NCBI GenBank assembly: GCA_028292625.1
Contig: JAQGLY010000086.1
Coordinates: 1 to 64,000, forward strand
DNA: 64,000 bases
DNA from: Herbaspirillum sp.
Lineage (GTDB): Bacteria > Pseudomonadota > Gammaproteobacteria > Burkholderiales > Burkholderiaceae_D
Reading direction: 5' to 3'
The stretch's first letter is position 1. Each line of letters starts with the position of its first letter. The translations under genes were made by a program, and so were the position numbers. Below the pieces are notes generated by a model, which saw only the letters and a program-made list of their open reading frames with translations, ran no database searches and was not told where the DNA came from. Below, in pieces: positions 52,624-60,066 of this stretch.

Positions 52624-52654
52624 TTGCAACTCGGTTGCAAAAAGCAATTATAAT
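52624..52654. promoter_or_regulatory. Bidirectional metal-responsive promoter/operator (Zur-like candidate)
   Basis: TTGCAAC-TCG-GTTGCAA at 52624-52640 is a perfect palindrome with 7-base arms. Next to it ATTATAAT (52647-52654) provides a TATAAT box on both strands, serving the leftward ZnuABC-like operon and the rightward ZrgA operon. TTGCAA at 52624 lies 19 bases before the rightward -10, so a bound repressor would cover it. Zur is the expected regulator of both operons; the exact sequence differs from the usual TGTTATAATATAACA-type Zur box. Confidence 0.55.
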
Positions 52655-52759
52655 GCAACACGCCGTAAATGACGCCCCGCTTCGATGGGCGACTTGGTAA
52701 ATAATCCGCAAACATCGATAAATCAAGCCGGCCACGTTCATCCGGAACAAGGGAATCGC

Positions 52760-53326
52760 ATGAAATCGACTCGTCTGAGCACTGCAACCGCCGCTTTTAT
52801 TGCCTTTTCCGTCTTTTGCGCAGCGCCGGCCGGTGCGCACGAAGCGCATGTCCACGGCCTCGGCCGGCTCGACGTGGCGCTGGACGGCAACACGCTGTCA
52901 CTGCATCTGGATTCCCCGCTGATCAATCTGGTCGGTTTCGAACATCCGGCCAATAGTGCGCCGGATAAACAGGCGGTGCAAAAAATGGGGGTCCAATTGC
53001 GCTCCGCTGCCGACATCTTCGTGACCACCCCCGCAGCGCAATGCAAAACGGTATCGGTCAAACTGGTGTCGGCGGCATTGGATCCGACTCTGCTGGGCGA
53101 AGCGGCGGCGCCGGCCGGCGGCAAACCGGCGCACGCCAATGGCGATCATGCGGATCTGGACGGCGATTTCGTCCTGCAATGCGCGCATCCGGAGAAGCTG
53201 CAGGGAATCGACGTGCGGCTGTTCGACGCTTTTCCGGGCTTCCATCAAATCGACGTACAGGCCGTGACGCCGAAACGGCAATCGGCCGCGACATTGAAAC
53301 CGGACGCGATCCGCATCTCTCTTTAA
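52760..53326 (+). CDS. ZrgA-like zinc uptake protein (DUF2796)
   Basis: A 188-residue periplasmic protein with signal peptide (about residues 1-24, FSVFCAAPAGA) and the DUF2796 start HEAHVHGLGRLDVALDG, a likely metal site. A His/Asp cluster HANGDHADLDGD comes near residue 135. The family (Vibrio ZrgA, Pseudomonas PA4063) assists zinc uptake with a MacB-type ABC system, encoded next here. AAGGGAA lies 6 bases before ATG 52760. First gene of the rightward operon, divergent from a ZnuABC-like operon across a shared palindrome. Confidence 0.85.
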   Translation: MKSTRLSTATAAFIAFSVFCAAPAGAHEAHVHGLGRLDVALDGNTLSLHLDSPLINLVGFEHPANSAPDKQAVQKMGVQLRSAADIFVTTPAAQCKTVSVKLVSAALDPTLLGEAAAPAGGKPAHANGDHADLDGDFVLQCAHPEKLQGIDVRLFDAFPGFHQIDVQAVTPKRQSAATLKPDAIRISL

Positions 53327-53339
53327 GCATCATCCGTCC

Positions 53340-54104
53340 ATGAACGAAAACCGTACCATGCACGGCGATCACGGCAACTCATCCGATCCGGCCATCGTAC
53401 TGGAAAACATCCGCTTCAGTTGGCCGGGCCAGACCGCCGCCACGCTGCAACTAGCGGATTTCAGCGTAGGCCGGCAGGATCAGGTTTTCATGTCCGGGCC
53501 CAGCGGCAGCGGTAAAAGCACGCTGCTGGCGCTCATCGGCGGCATCGTGCTGCCGCAGACCGGCCGCGTGCACCTGCTCGGCCAGGACATGCGCGCGCTA
53601 TCGGCCTCGGGACGCGACCGGTTCCGGGTCGACCATATCGGCTTCATCTTCCAGCAATTCAATCTGATTCCGTATTTATCGATGCTCGACAACGTGCTGC
53701 TGCCGTGCCAGTTTTCGGCCTACCGGCGGCAGCGCGCGCTAAAGCAGGGCCATACACTGCGCGCGGCGGCCGCCGCCTTGCTGGGCAGCCTCGATCTGGC
53801 GCCGACGCTGTGGGACCGTCCGGCCACGCAGCTATCGATCGGCCAGCAGCAGCGCGTCGCCGCGGCGCGCGCATTGATCGGCCGCCCGGAAATCATCGTC
53901 GCCGACGAACCGACCTCGGCGCTGGACGCCGATCGCCAGCAAGGTTTTCTCGATCTGATGCAACGCGAATGCGCGCAGGCCGAAGCGAGCCTGCTGTTCG
54001 TCAGTCACGACCAGCGGCTGGCGCAACGGTTTACCCATCGCGTGGCGCTCGATGCGATCAACACCGCGCCTGTGCACACGGAAGACGAAGGCGCCGCCGT
54101 ATGA
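53340..54104 (+). CDS. ABC ATPase of the ZrgA/ZrmABCD-type zinc system
   Basis: A 254-residue LolD/MacB-type ATPase. Walker A GPSGSGKST, Q-loop FQQFNLIPYLSMLDNVLLP, signature LSIGQQQRVAAARAL (Ile-Gly where Ser-Gly is usual), Walker B IIVADEPTSALD and H-loop VSHDQ. It lies 13 bases after zrgA and overlaps the permease gene as ATGA (54101-54104). It pairs with the FtsX-type permease, as PA4064-PA4065 do in Pseudomonas. Such systems work as extruders or mechanotransducers, and do not import in the classical way, so how they help zinc uptake is open. Confidence 0.85.
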   Translation: MNENRTMHGDHGNSSDPAIVLENIRFSWPGQTAATLQLADFSVGRQDQVFMSGPSGSGKSTLLALIGGIVLPQTGRVHLLGQDMRALSASGRDRFRVDHIGFIFQQFNLIPYLSMLDNVLLPCQFSAYRRQRALKQGHTLRAAAAALLGSLDLAPTLWDRPATQLSIGQQQRVAAARALIGRPEIIVADEPTSALDADRQQGFLDLMQRECAQAEASLLFVSHDQRLAQRFTHRVALDAINTAPVHTEDEGAAV

Positions 54105-55363
54105 AACTATTGATCCGCCTGGCCGCGCGCAGCGCCTGGAACCGCCGCTTCACGCTGGTGCTGATGTTGATCGCGATTGCGCTGTCGAGTACCCTGCTGC
54201 TGGGCATCGAACGCGTGCGCCACGACATGCGCGACAGCTTTTCGCAATCGGTATCCGGCACCGATCTGGTGGTCGGCGCGCGCAGCAGCCCGGTGCAATT
54301 GATGCTGTATGCGATTTTTCATCTGGGCGGCGCGACCAACAATATGGGATGGGACAGCGCGCGGAAACTGGCCAAAAACCCGGCGGTGGCGTGGACCATT
54401 CCGTTGTCGCTGGGCGACTCGCATCGCGGCTTTCCGGTGCTGGGCACTACCGGCGATTTTTTTACCCATTATCAGTACGGCAGCCGCCAGTCGCTGCACT
54501 TCGTCGCGGGACGTCCGTTCGGCAGCGTCTTTGAAACCGTGCTCGGCGCCGAAGTCGCGCAAAGCCTGCATTACAAACTGGGCGATCGCATCGTCCTCAG
54601 CCACGGCATCGGCGGCCCGCATCTGATCGCGCACGGCGACAAGCCGTTCACCATCGTCGGCGTGCTGGCGCGCACCGGCACCCCGGTCGACCGCACCGTG
54701 CATATCGGGCTCGACGCGATGGAAGCGATTCATCTGGATTGGGAAGGCGGCGCGCCGATGCCGGGGCTGTCGATCCCCGCCTATCTGGTCAAGAAATTCG
54801 ATCTGACGCCAAAAACCATCACCGCGATGCTGATCGGTTTGAAGAACCGCGCCACCGTATTCAGTCTGCAGCGGGATATCGCGGACGATCAGGACGAAGC
54901 GCTGATGGCGGTGCTGCCCGGCGTCGCGCTGGATCAGTTATGGGAAGTGGTCGGCATAGGCGAAAACGCACTGCTGCTGATTTCGGCGCTGGTAGTGGTG
55001 GTCGGCCTGACGGGGCTGGTGTCGTCGATATTGGCCGGGCTCGGCGAACGCCGGCGCGAACTGGCGATCCTGCGCTCGGTCGGGGCGCGGCCGCTGGATC
55101 TGTTTTTTCTGCTGGCGCTGGAAGGCCTGGCGGTGATGCTCAGCGGGGTGCTGCTGGGTCTGGTCTTGCTCAATCTCGGCATCGTTGCCGGCGGACCATG
55201 GCTGGAAGCGCAGTTCGGCATTGTGCTGCATTTGACCTGGCCCACCGCCGGGGAGTGGAAATTGCTGGGCGCGGTGGTTGCCGCCGGGTTTATCGCCAGT
55301 CTGCTGCCGGGCTTGCGGGCTTATCGGCTCAGTTTGTCGGATGGCTTGAGTCCGCGGGTTTGA
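54101..55363 (+). CDS. FtsX/MacB-type ABC permease of the zinc system
   Basis: A 420-residue permease: one membrane helix at about residues 17-38 (LVLMLIAIALSSTLLLG), a large periplasmic MacB-like core domain to about 285, then three C-terminal helices with the FtsX phrase RRRELAILRSVGARPLDLFFLLALEG. ATG 54101 overlaps the ATPase stop; the longer frame from 53705 lies within the ATPase gene and is rejected. Partner of the ATPase and ZrgA-like protein. Confidence 0.86.
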   Translation: MKLLIRLAARSAWNRRFTLVLMLIAIALSSTLLLGIERVRHDMRDSFSQSVSGTDLVVGARSSPVQLMLYAIFHLGGATNNMGWDSARKLAKNPAVAWTIPLSLGDSHRGFPVLGTTGDFFTHYQYGSRQSLHFVAGRPFGSVFETVLGAEVAQSLHYKLGDRIVLSHGIGGPHLIAHGDKPFTIVGVLARTGTPVDRTVHIGLDAMEAIHLDWEGGAPMPGLSIPAYLVKKFDLTPKTITAMLIGLKNRATVFSLQRDIADDQDEALMAVLPGVALDQLWEVVGIGENALLLISALVVVVGLTGLVSSILAGLGERRRELAILRSVGARPLDLFFLLALEGLAVMLSGVLLGLVLLNLGIVAGGPWLEAQFGIVLHLTWPTAGEWKLLGAVVAAGFIASLLPGLRAYRLSLSDGLSPRV

Positions 55364-55524
55364 TGGCTGTTAGATCCATCCCCGGCAAGTCCAAAACGCC
55401 CGCGTCAGCCATCAATCATGACCAATATTCCGCCGTAAATCCGAAAATATCAGGTAACGCTACAATACGGTCCATCCGTGTCGTATTTCGCAATCTACTT
55501 GCTCCCCTTTGCCGGAAAGCTCCT

Positions 55525-56202
55525 ATGAAATTACTCGTCTGGATCGTCGCCATCGTCGGCTCCGGATTATTGATCGGGCACCTGGCCAGCCGGCTCGCGG
55601 GTCATCACTCCGAGGCCGCTCCGGCGATGGCCGCGGCCGTCAAAGTCGATTCCGCACCGCCGACCACGACCCAGTACAAGGTCGGCGACTATCTGGCCCC
55701 CCAACCAGTCGCCGCCGCGTCGGCGCCAGCGAAGTCCCCCTACCGCGACATCATGTGGGATGCGCTGATGCCGGCCAACTGGGATCCGATGAAGCCGTTC
55801 AAAAATCTGAAGCTGGACAAATTGCAGGACGACGATCCGCGCGCGATGAAAGCGTTGCGGGAAGCCAAGCAATACTGGCAGAAGGCGCCCGTCAATCCTA
55901 AGATCGATAATGTGGCGGTCAGGATTCCCGGTTTCGTGGTGTCGCTGGAACGCGAAGGCGATGCGCTCAATGAATTTCTGCTGGTGCCGTATTACGGCGG
56001 CTGCATTCACGTGCCGCCGCCGCCGCTGAATCAGATCATCCATGTCCACAGCAACAAGGCGATCGAAGGCATTCGCACCATGGATGCGGTATGGATCAGC
56101 GGCACGCTGAAGGTCGGCACCAGCCAAACCATGATGGGGGTGGCCGGCTACAACATGCTGGCGGTCAACGTCGAACCGTACACCGACGCACCCGTTCAAT
56201 AG
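55525..56202 (+). CDS. DUF3299 exported protein of the zinc operon (PA4066-like)
   Basis: A 225-residue protein with an N-terminal membrane helix or uncleaved signal (KLLVWIVAIVGSGLLIGHLA) and an Ala/Pro linker, then a DUF3299 domain with RIPGFVVSLEREGDALNEFL, FLLVPYYGGCIHVPPPPLNQ and GVAGYNMLA. The conserved YYGGCIHVPPP holds Cys and His suited to metal binding. In Pseudomonas the equivalent fourth gene follows the same permease, so it belongs to the zinc set despite a 161-base gap, which may hold its own promoter (TACAAT near 55461). Confidence 0.8.
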   Translation: MKLLVWIVAIVGSGLLIGHLASRLAGHHSEAAPAMAAAVKVDSAPPTTTQYKVGDYLAPQPVAAASAPAKSPYRDIMWDALMPANWDPMKPFKNLKLDKLQDDDPRAMKALREAKQYWQKAPVNPKIDNVAVRIPGFVVSLEREGDALNEFLLVPYYGGCIHVPPPPLNQIIHVHSNKAIEGIRTMDAVWISGTLKVGTSQTMMGVAGYNMLAVNVEPYTDAPVQ

Positions 56203-56218
56203 CCGCATACGCCGCCAA

Positions 56219-57100
56219 ATGATCAGAACAATGGAAGTGTTGCTCAACCGGCCTGTCGACGCACGGCAGCGATTCGAAAGGCATTTGGAATTGACGGCCC
56301 GCTACATCCATGAGGGCAGGCAGGCCGATAAGGCCGTGCTGGACGGCGACTTGCAGACCATGCCGGATTTCGTCGCGATACGGAACCGGCAGTCGGCCGA
56401 TCTGAATCTGTGCCTCGTCGATAATGTGCCGGCGCTGCTTGAACGGATCAAGGCCATGCCCCCTGCATTTCGTCTGCGTTGCGTACTCAGTTCGCCGATG
56501 CTGACGGACTGTGCCACGCATCATCTGTACGTCGACATCGCCCGGGAAGCGGATAGCCCGCTTTCTTTTCTGGTGGTCGAATCCGCCAGCGTACAAGGCA
56601 ATCGCGGCGCGCTCGAGGTCCTGCTGCAGTTGCTGATCAAAATAATGTCGGATCCGTTTTTCAGCCGCAGGCGCATCAGCTGCTTCAATGCGCAGGTGCA
56701 GAAAAGCGGTTCCGATTGTCTGATATATGCAATCGATTTCGCGCTGAAGGCGCATCGGTACGCATCGGCGTTTGCGGCGCTGCATGCCGAGCATCGCAAC
56801 GGCCGCGCGGTCGGCAACGACGGGAACAATGCCGCGATGGAGCGAAATAATCAGGATACGTTTTCGGTCGCGCCTGCTTTTCTATTGCCGGCGGACTTCT
56901 GCGAACATGCGCAATCGGCCACAGCGCTTGAGCAGGCATGGGGCGCAGGCAGCGATCCCGATCTGATCGACCGCATCGCCGTTCGCACGCAAGTGCTGCG
57001 CGCAGCCGCCAACGCGCCAAGCTACGTTCCGCCATCGATCGAACATCTGCGCCGGAAGTTCCTGCGGGAAGCGATCGCCGCGTTGGCGAACCGCCCTTAG
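56219..57100 (+). CDS. YopJ/AvrRxv-family (C55) acetyltransferase-like effector
   Basis: A 293-residue protein matching the whole length of YopJ (288). The catalytic triad is visible: His102 in THHLYVDIARE, Glu121 in FLVVESASVQGN and Cys167 in QKSGSDCLIYAIDFALKAH. YopJ has His109, Glu128 and Cys172, so the His-Glu distance (19) is identical. Upstream, MPDFVAIRNRQSADLNLCLV resembles the YopJ segment that begins MPALV; downstream LPADFCEHAQSATALEQ fits the C-terminal regulatory helices. These type III effectors acetylate Ser/Thr/Lys of host kinases and need host inositol hexakisphosphate. No signal peptide, no N-myristoylation Gly, no ribosome site before ATG 56219. It lies 16 bases after the zinc operon and 38 before a convergent gene; no chaperone or secretion genes are near. 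Confidence 0.85.
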   Translation: MIRTMEVLLNRPVDARQRFERHLELTARYIHEGRQADKAVLDGDLQTMPDFVAIRNRQSADLNLCLVDNVPALLERIKAMPPAFRLRCVLSSPMLTDCATHHLYVDIAREADSPLSFLVVESASVQGNRGALEVLLQLLIKIMSDPFFSRRRISCFNAQVQKSGSDCLIYAIDFALKAHRYASAFAALHAEHRNGRAVGNDGNNAAMERNNQDTFSVAPAFLLPADFCEHAQSATALEQAWGAGSDPDLIDRIAVRTQVLRAAANAPSYVPPSIEHLRRKFLREAIAALANRP

Positions 57101-57138
57101 CTCCGCGCCCCTTAGCGCCATTTATCGGCCTACCGTCT

Positions 57139-58218
57139 TCAGACCGCCGCCGTAGCCTGCGAGAAACGCATCACCCCGTCCTGATCCAGGCGCCGCACCA
57201 GCGCGCCGGCGAACCAAAGCCGATGCAGGTGCGCCAGCGCTTCGCCCAACGCAAAGGTCATCTGATGCGTATCCAGCGGCCGCCGGAACATGATCGGCAC
57301 GATATCGGCGGCGCTCCGCGGCGTGGCGCAGGCCTCCAACACTTCGGCCAGGCGCGCCGCATGATGATCGTCGAGCTGCCCGATGCGGATATGCAAACCG
57401 CGAAACGGTTTGCCGTGCGACGGCAGCACCAGCGTATCGGCCGGCAGCGCCGCATATTTTTTCAGCGATTCCAGGTATTGCCGCACTGGATCGGCTTCCG
57501 GTTCGATCGCCATCACCGACACATTGGTCGAAATGCGCGGCAGCACCATATCGCCGGAAATCAGCATGTTCAGATCGCCGCAGTACAGGGCCGCATGTTC
57601 CGGCGAATGGCCGAAGCCGCTGATCACGCGCCATCCGCGGCCGCCGATCCGCACCGTCTGTCCGTCTTGTATGCGCACATACGATTCGGGCATGGCCGGC
57701 ACCAGGGATTGGTAATAATGCCTGCGGCCCGCCACCTTCTCCAGCATGTCCGCATCGCGCGCGCCATGCTTGCGGAAATGCGGCACCGCGGCGCTGCCGT
57801 CGGCGCCCGGCAATGCGGCCGACATCATCCGCGCAAACGCATATTCGCCGGCGGTCATCCACAGCGGCGCATTCCAGCGCTTGCATATCCAGTCGGCCAG
57901 TCCGACGTGATCGGGATGGCAATGCGTCGCCAGCACCCGCACGATCGGCAAACCGCGCAGCGCATGACTGAAGATGTTTTCCCACGCGGCGCGCAGCGCG
58001 TCGGACGCGATGCCGCAATCGACCGCGGTCCAGCCGTGCAGCGCGCCGCCATGACCGTCATCGACGGTGTCTTCCAGCAACCATAAATTGATGTGATTGA
58101 GCGCAAACGGCAAACCCATTCTCAGCCACAACACCCCCGGAGCAAGTTCGATCACCTGCCCGGTTTCAGGCAGCGTTTCGCCCAACGGATAGTCGAGTTG
58201 GGATTCCAGTGCATTCAT
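57139..58218 (-). CDS. MBL-fold metallohydrolase of the liu region
   Basis: A 359-residue metallo-beta-lactamase-fold hydrolase. Zinc ligands are visible: THCHPDHVG, then His in GFGHSPEHAALY, Asp in LISGDMVLP and His in VLPSHGKPF. A helical C-terminal domain of about 90 residues follows. Relatives often stand next to LiuR-controlled genes and are thought to be thioesterase- or glyoxalase-like. It is divergent from liuR, with a LiuR-type operator 60-75 bases before its start, so joint control is likely. Confidence 0.82.
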   Translation of the reverse strand: MNALESQLDYPLGETLPETGQVIELAPGVLWLRMGLPFALNHINLWLLEDTVDDGHGGALHGWTAVDCGIASDALRAAWENIFSHALRGLPIVRVLATHCHPDHVGLADWICKRWNAPLWMTAGEYAFARMMSAALPGADGSAAVPHFRKHGARDADMLEKVAGRRHYYQSLVPAMPESYVRIQDGQTVRIGGRGWRVISGFGHSPEHAALYCGDLNMLISGDMVLPRISTNVSVMAIEPEADPVRQYLESLKKYAALPADTLVLPSHGKPFRGLHIRIGQLDDHHAARLAEVLEACATPRSAADIVPIMFRRPLDTHQMTFALGEALAHLHRLWFAGALVRRLDQDGVMRFSQATAAV

Positions 58219-58278
58219 GAACTACCTTTCAAAAACGGCTTGTGTTTTGGCGGCGCGGATGCCTACAATGCAGGCGTC

Positions 58279-58294
58279 TTTACGTTAACGTCAA
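58279..58294. promoter_or_regulatory. LiuR operator candidate
   Basis: TTTACGTTAACGTCAA is a 16-base palindrome with one mismatched pair, matching the known LiuR-type site built on ACGT-TA-ACGT. It lies between the MBL hydrolase and liuR. Just upstream TTGTGT (58240-58245) and TACAAT (58264-58269) with an 18-base spacer could form the rightward promoter. Confidence 0.65.
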
Positions 58295-58295
58295 T

Positions 58296-58372
58296 TAGGG
58301 CCTGTTCACACTTAATTTAGGAGATTGAACCCGGAGGGAACGCACTCCTAAATTAAGTGTGAACAGGCCCTA
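58296..58372. repeat. Perfect 27-base inverted repeat, MITE-like
   Basis: The arm at 58296-58322 (TAGGGCCTGTTCACACTTAA onward) is repeated exactly in inverted form at 58346-58372, with a 23-base centre. The outer ends are TA on both sides, and GGGCCTGTTCACAC resembles insertion-sequence termini. At 77 bases without coding capacity it looks like a miniature inverted-repeat element or a fused pair of IS ends. It stands one base from the LiuR operator and 34 bases before liuR, and its RNA would fold into a long hairpin. Confidence 0.8.
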
Positions 58373-58406
58373 AAAACGCCATTCTAACCAATTTCCGCCG
58401 ACGCAT

Positions 58407-58814
58407 ATGCCGACCTATACGATCGCCGAACTGGCCCAGGAATTCGACGTCACCCCGCGCGCGATCCGTTTCTACGAAGACCACGGCTTGCTCAATCCGA
58501 GGCGCGAAGGCCCAGGCGGCCGCAATCGGGTGTATCCGGCGCGCGAACGCATCCGGCTCAAGCTGGCGTTGCGCGGCAAACGGCTCGGCCTGACGCTGGC
58601 GGCGATCAAGGGTTTGCTGGACATGTACGACTCGCCGAAAGATACCGAGGCGCAACTGCAGCAATTCCTGGCCGTGCTGGCGCAGCATCGCGCCAAACTC
58701 GAACGCCAGCGCGAAGATCTGGAATTGACGCTGTCCGAAATCGCTGCGCACGAACAGGAATGCGTGCAATTGTTGAAACAACGATCGGCCCCCCGCTTCA
58801 GCCGCAGCGCCTGA
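58407..58814 (+). CDS. liuR: MerR-family regulator LiuR
   Basis: A 135-residue MerR-type regulator. Residues about 4-40 give the winged helix-turn-helix TIAELAQEFDVTPRAIRFYEDHGLL, and a dimerising coiled coil follows (about 80-120, RAKLERQREDLELTLSEIAAH). It controls leucine/isovalerate degradation genes; the adjacent isovaleryl-CoA dehydrogenase and the ACGTTAACGT palindrome upstream support this. Stop lies 32 bases before liuA. Confidence 0.9.
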   Translation: MPTYTIAELAQEFDVTPRAIRFYEDHGLLNPRREGPGGRNRVYPARERIRLKLALRGKRLGLTLAAIKGLLDMYDSPKDTEAQLQQFLAVLAQHRAKLERQREDLELTLSEIAAHEQECVQLLKQRSAPRFSRSA

Positions 58815-58846
58815 GCCCGGCGCGCCCGATCGCCACGGAGACCCCC

Positions 58847-60031
58847 ATGCTGCATCTGCCCGGATTAAGCTTCAACCACGGCCCAGATATCGATGCGCTG
58901 CGCCAGAGCGTGGCCGACTTTGCCGCCGCCGAAATCGCGCCGCGCGCCGCCGAGATCGACCGCAGCGATCAATTTCCGATGGATCTATGGAAAAAAATGG
59001 GCGACGTCGGATTGCTGGGCATCACCGTCGGCGAAGAATACGGCGGCGCCGACATGGGATACCTGGCGCATATCGTGGCCATGGAAGAAATCTCGCGCGC
59101 CTCAGCCGCGGTGGGACTGTCCTACGGCGCGCATTCGAACCTGTGCGTCAATCAGATCAAACGCAACGGCACCCCGGAACAAAGACAACAATACCTGCCG
59201 CGGCTGATTTCCGGCGACGCCATCGGCGCCTTGGCGATGTCGGAACCGAACGCCGGCTCCGATGTGGTCGGCATGAAGCTGCGCGCCGAGCTGAAGGGTG
59301 ATCGCTGGGTGCTCAACGGCAACAAGATGTGGATCACCAACGGCCCCGACGCCGACGTGCTGGTGGTCTATGCGAAAACCGACCCGGCCGCAGGCGCGCG
59401 CGGCATGACCGCGTTTCTGGTTGAAAAAACCTTTCCCGGCTTCAGCGTCGCGCAAAAGCTGGACAAGCTCGGCATGCGCGGTTCGCACACCGGCGAGCTG
59501 GTGTTTCGCGATTGCGAAGTGCCGGCGAACAATGTGCTGGGCGCGGTCGGCAACGGCGTGCAGGTGCTGATGTCCGGCCTGGATTACGAACGCGCGGTAT
59601 TGTCGGGCGGCCCGCTCGGCATCATGCAGGCCTGCATGGACGTGGCCGTGCCATATCTGCACGACCGCAGGCAGTTCGGCCAGGCCATCGGCGAATTCCA
59701 GCTGATGCAGGGCAAGATTGCCGATATGTATTCGACGATGATGGCGTGCAAGGCCTATGTGTACGCGGTCGGCCAGGCCTGCGACCGCGCCGCGGCGCCG
59801 GAACAGGTGCGCGCATTGCGCAAGGATGCCGCCGGCGCGATCCTGTATGCCGCCGAAAAAGCCACCTGGATGGCCGGCGAAACGATACAGACGCTGGGCG
59901 GCAACGGCTACATCAACGATTACCCGGCCGGCCGCCTGTGGCGCGACGCCAAATTGTATGAGATCGGCGCCGGCACCAGCGAGATCCGCCGCATGCTGAT
60001 CGGACGCGAATTGTTTGCCGAAACCCTGTGA
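58847..60031 (+). CDS. liuA: Isovaleryl-CoA dehydrogenase
   Basis: A 394-residue acyl-CoA dehydrogenase. FAD-binding phrases ALAMSEPNAGSDVVGMKL and MWITNGPDADVLVVYAKTD, the catalytic Glu in LDYERAVLSGGPLGIMQ in the position seen in isovaleryl-CoA dehydrogenases, and GGNGYINDYPAGRLWRDAKL near the end support this assignment. It oxidises isovaleryl-CoA to 3-methylcrotonyl-CoA in leucine breakdown. GGAG stands 6 bases before ATG 58847, which rejects the start at 58760 inside liuR. Confidence 0.93.
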   Translation: MLHLPGLSFNHGPDIDALRQSVADFAAAEIAPRAAEIDRSDQFPMDLWKKMGDVGLLGITVGEEYGGADMGYLAHIVAMEEISRASAAVGLSYGAHSNLCVNQIKRNGTPEQRQQYLPRLISGDAIGALAMSEPNAGSDVVGMKLRAELKGDRWVLNGNKMWITNGPDADVLVVYAKTDPAAGARGMTAFLVEKTFPGFSVAQKLDKLGMRGSHTGELVFRDCEVPANNVLGAVGNGVQVLMSGLDYERAVLSGGPLGIMQACMDVAVPYLHDRRQFGQAIGEFQLMQGKIADMYSTMMACKAYVYAVGQACDRAAAPEQVRALRKDAAGAILYAAEKATWMAGETIQTLGGNGYINDYPAGRLWRDAKLYEIGAGTSEIRRMLIGRELFAETL

Positions 60032-60066
60032 TCGCCTGAGACGACGCCGCTCCGGCCAGGACACTT

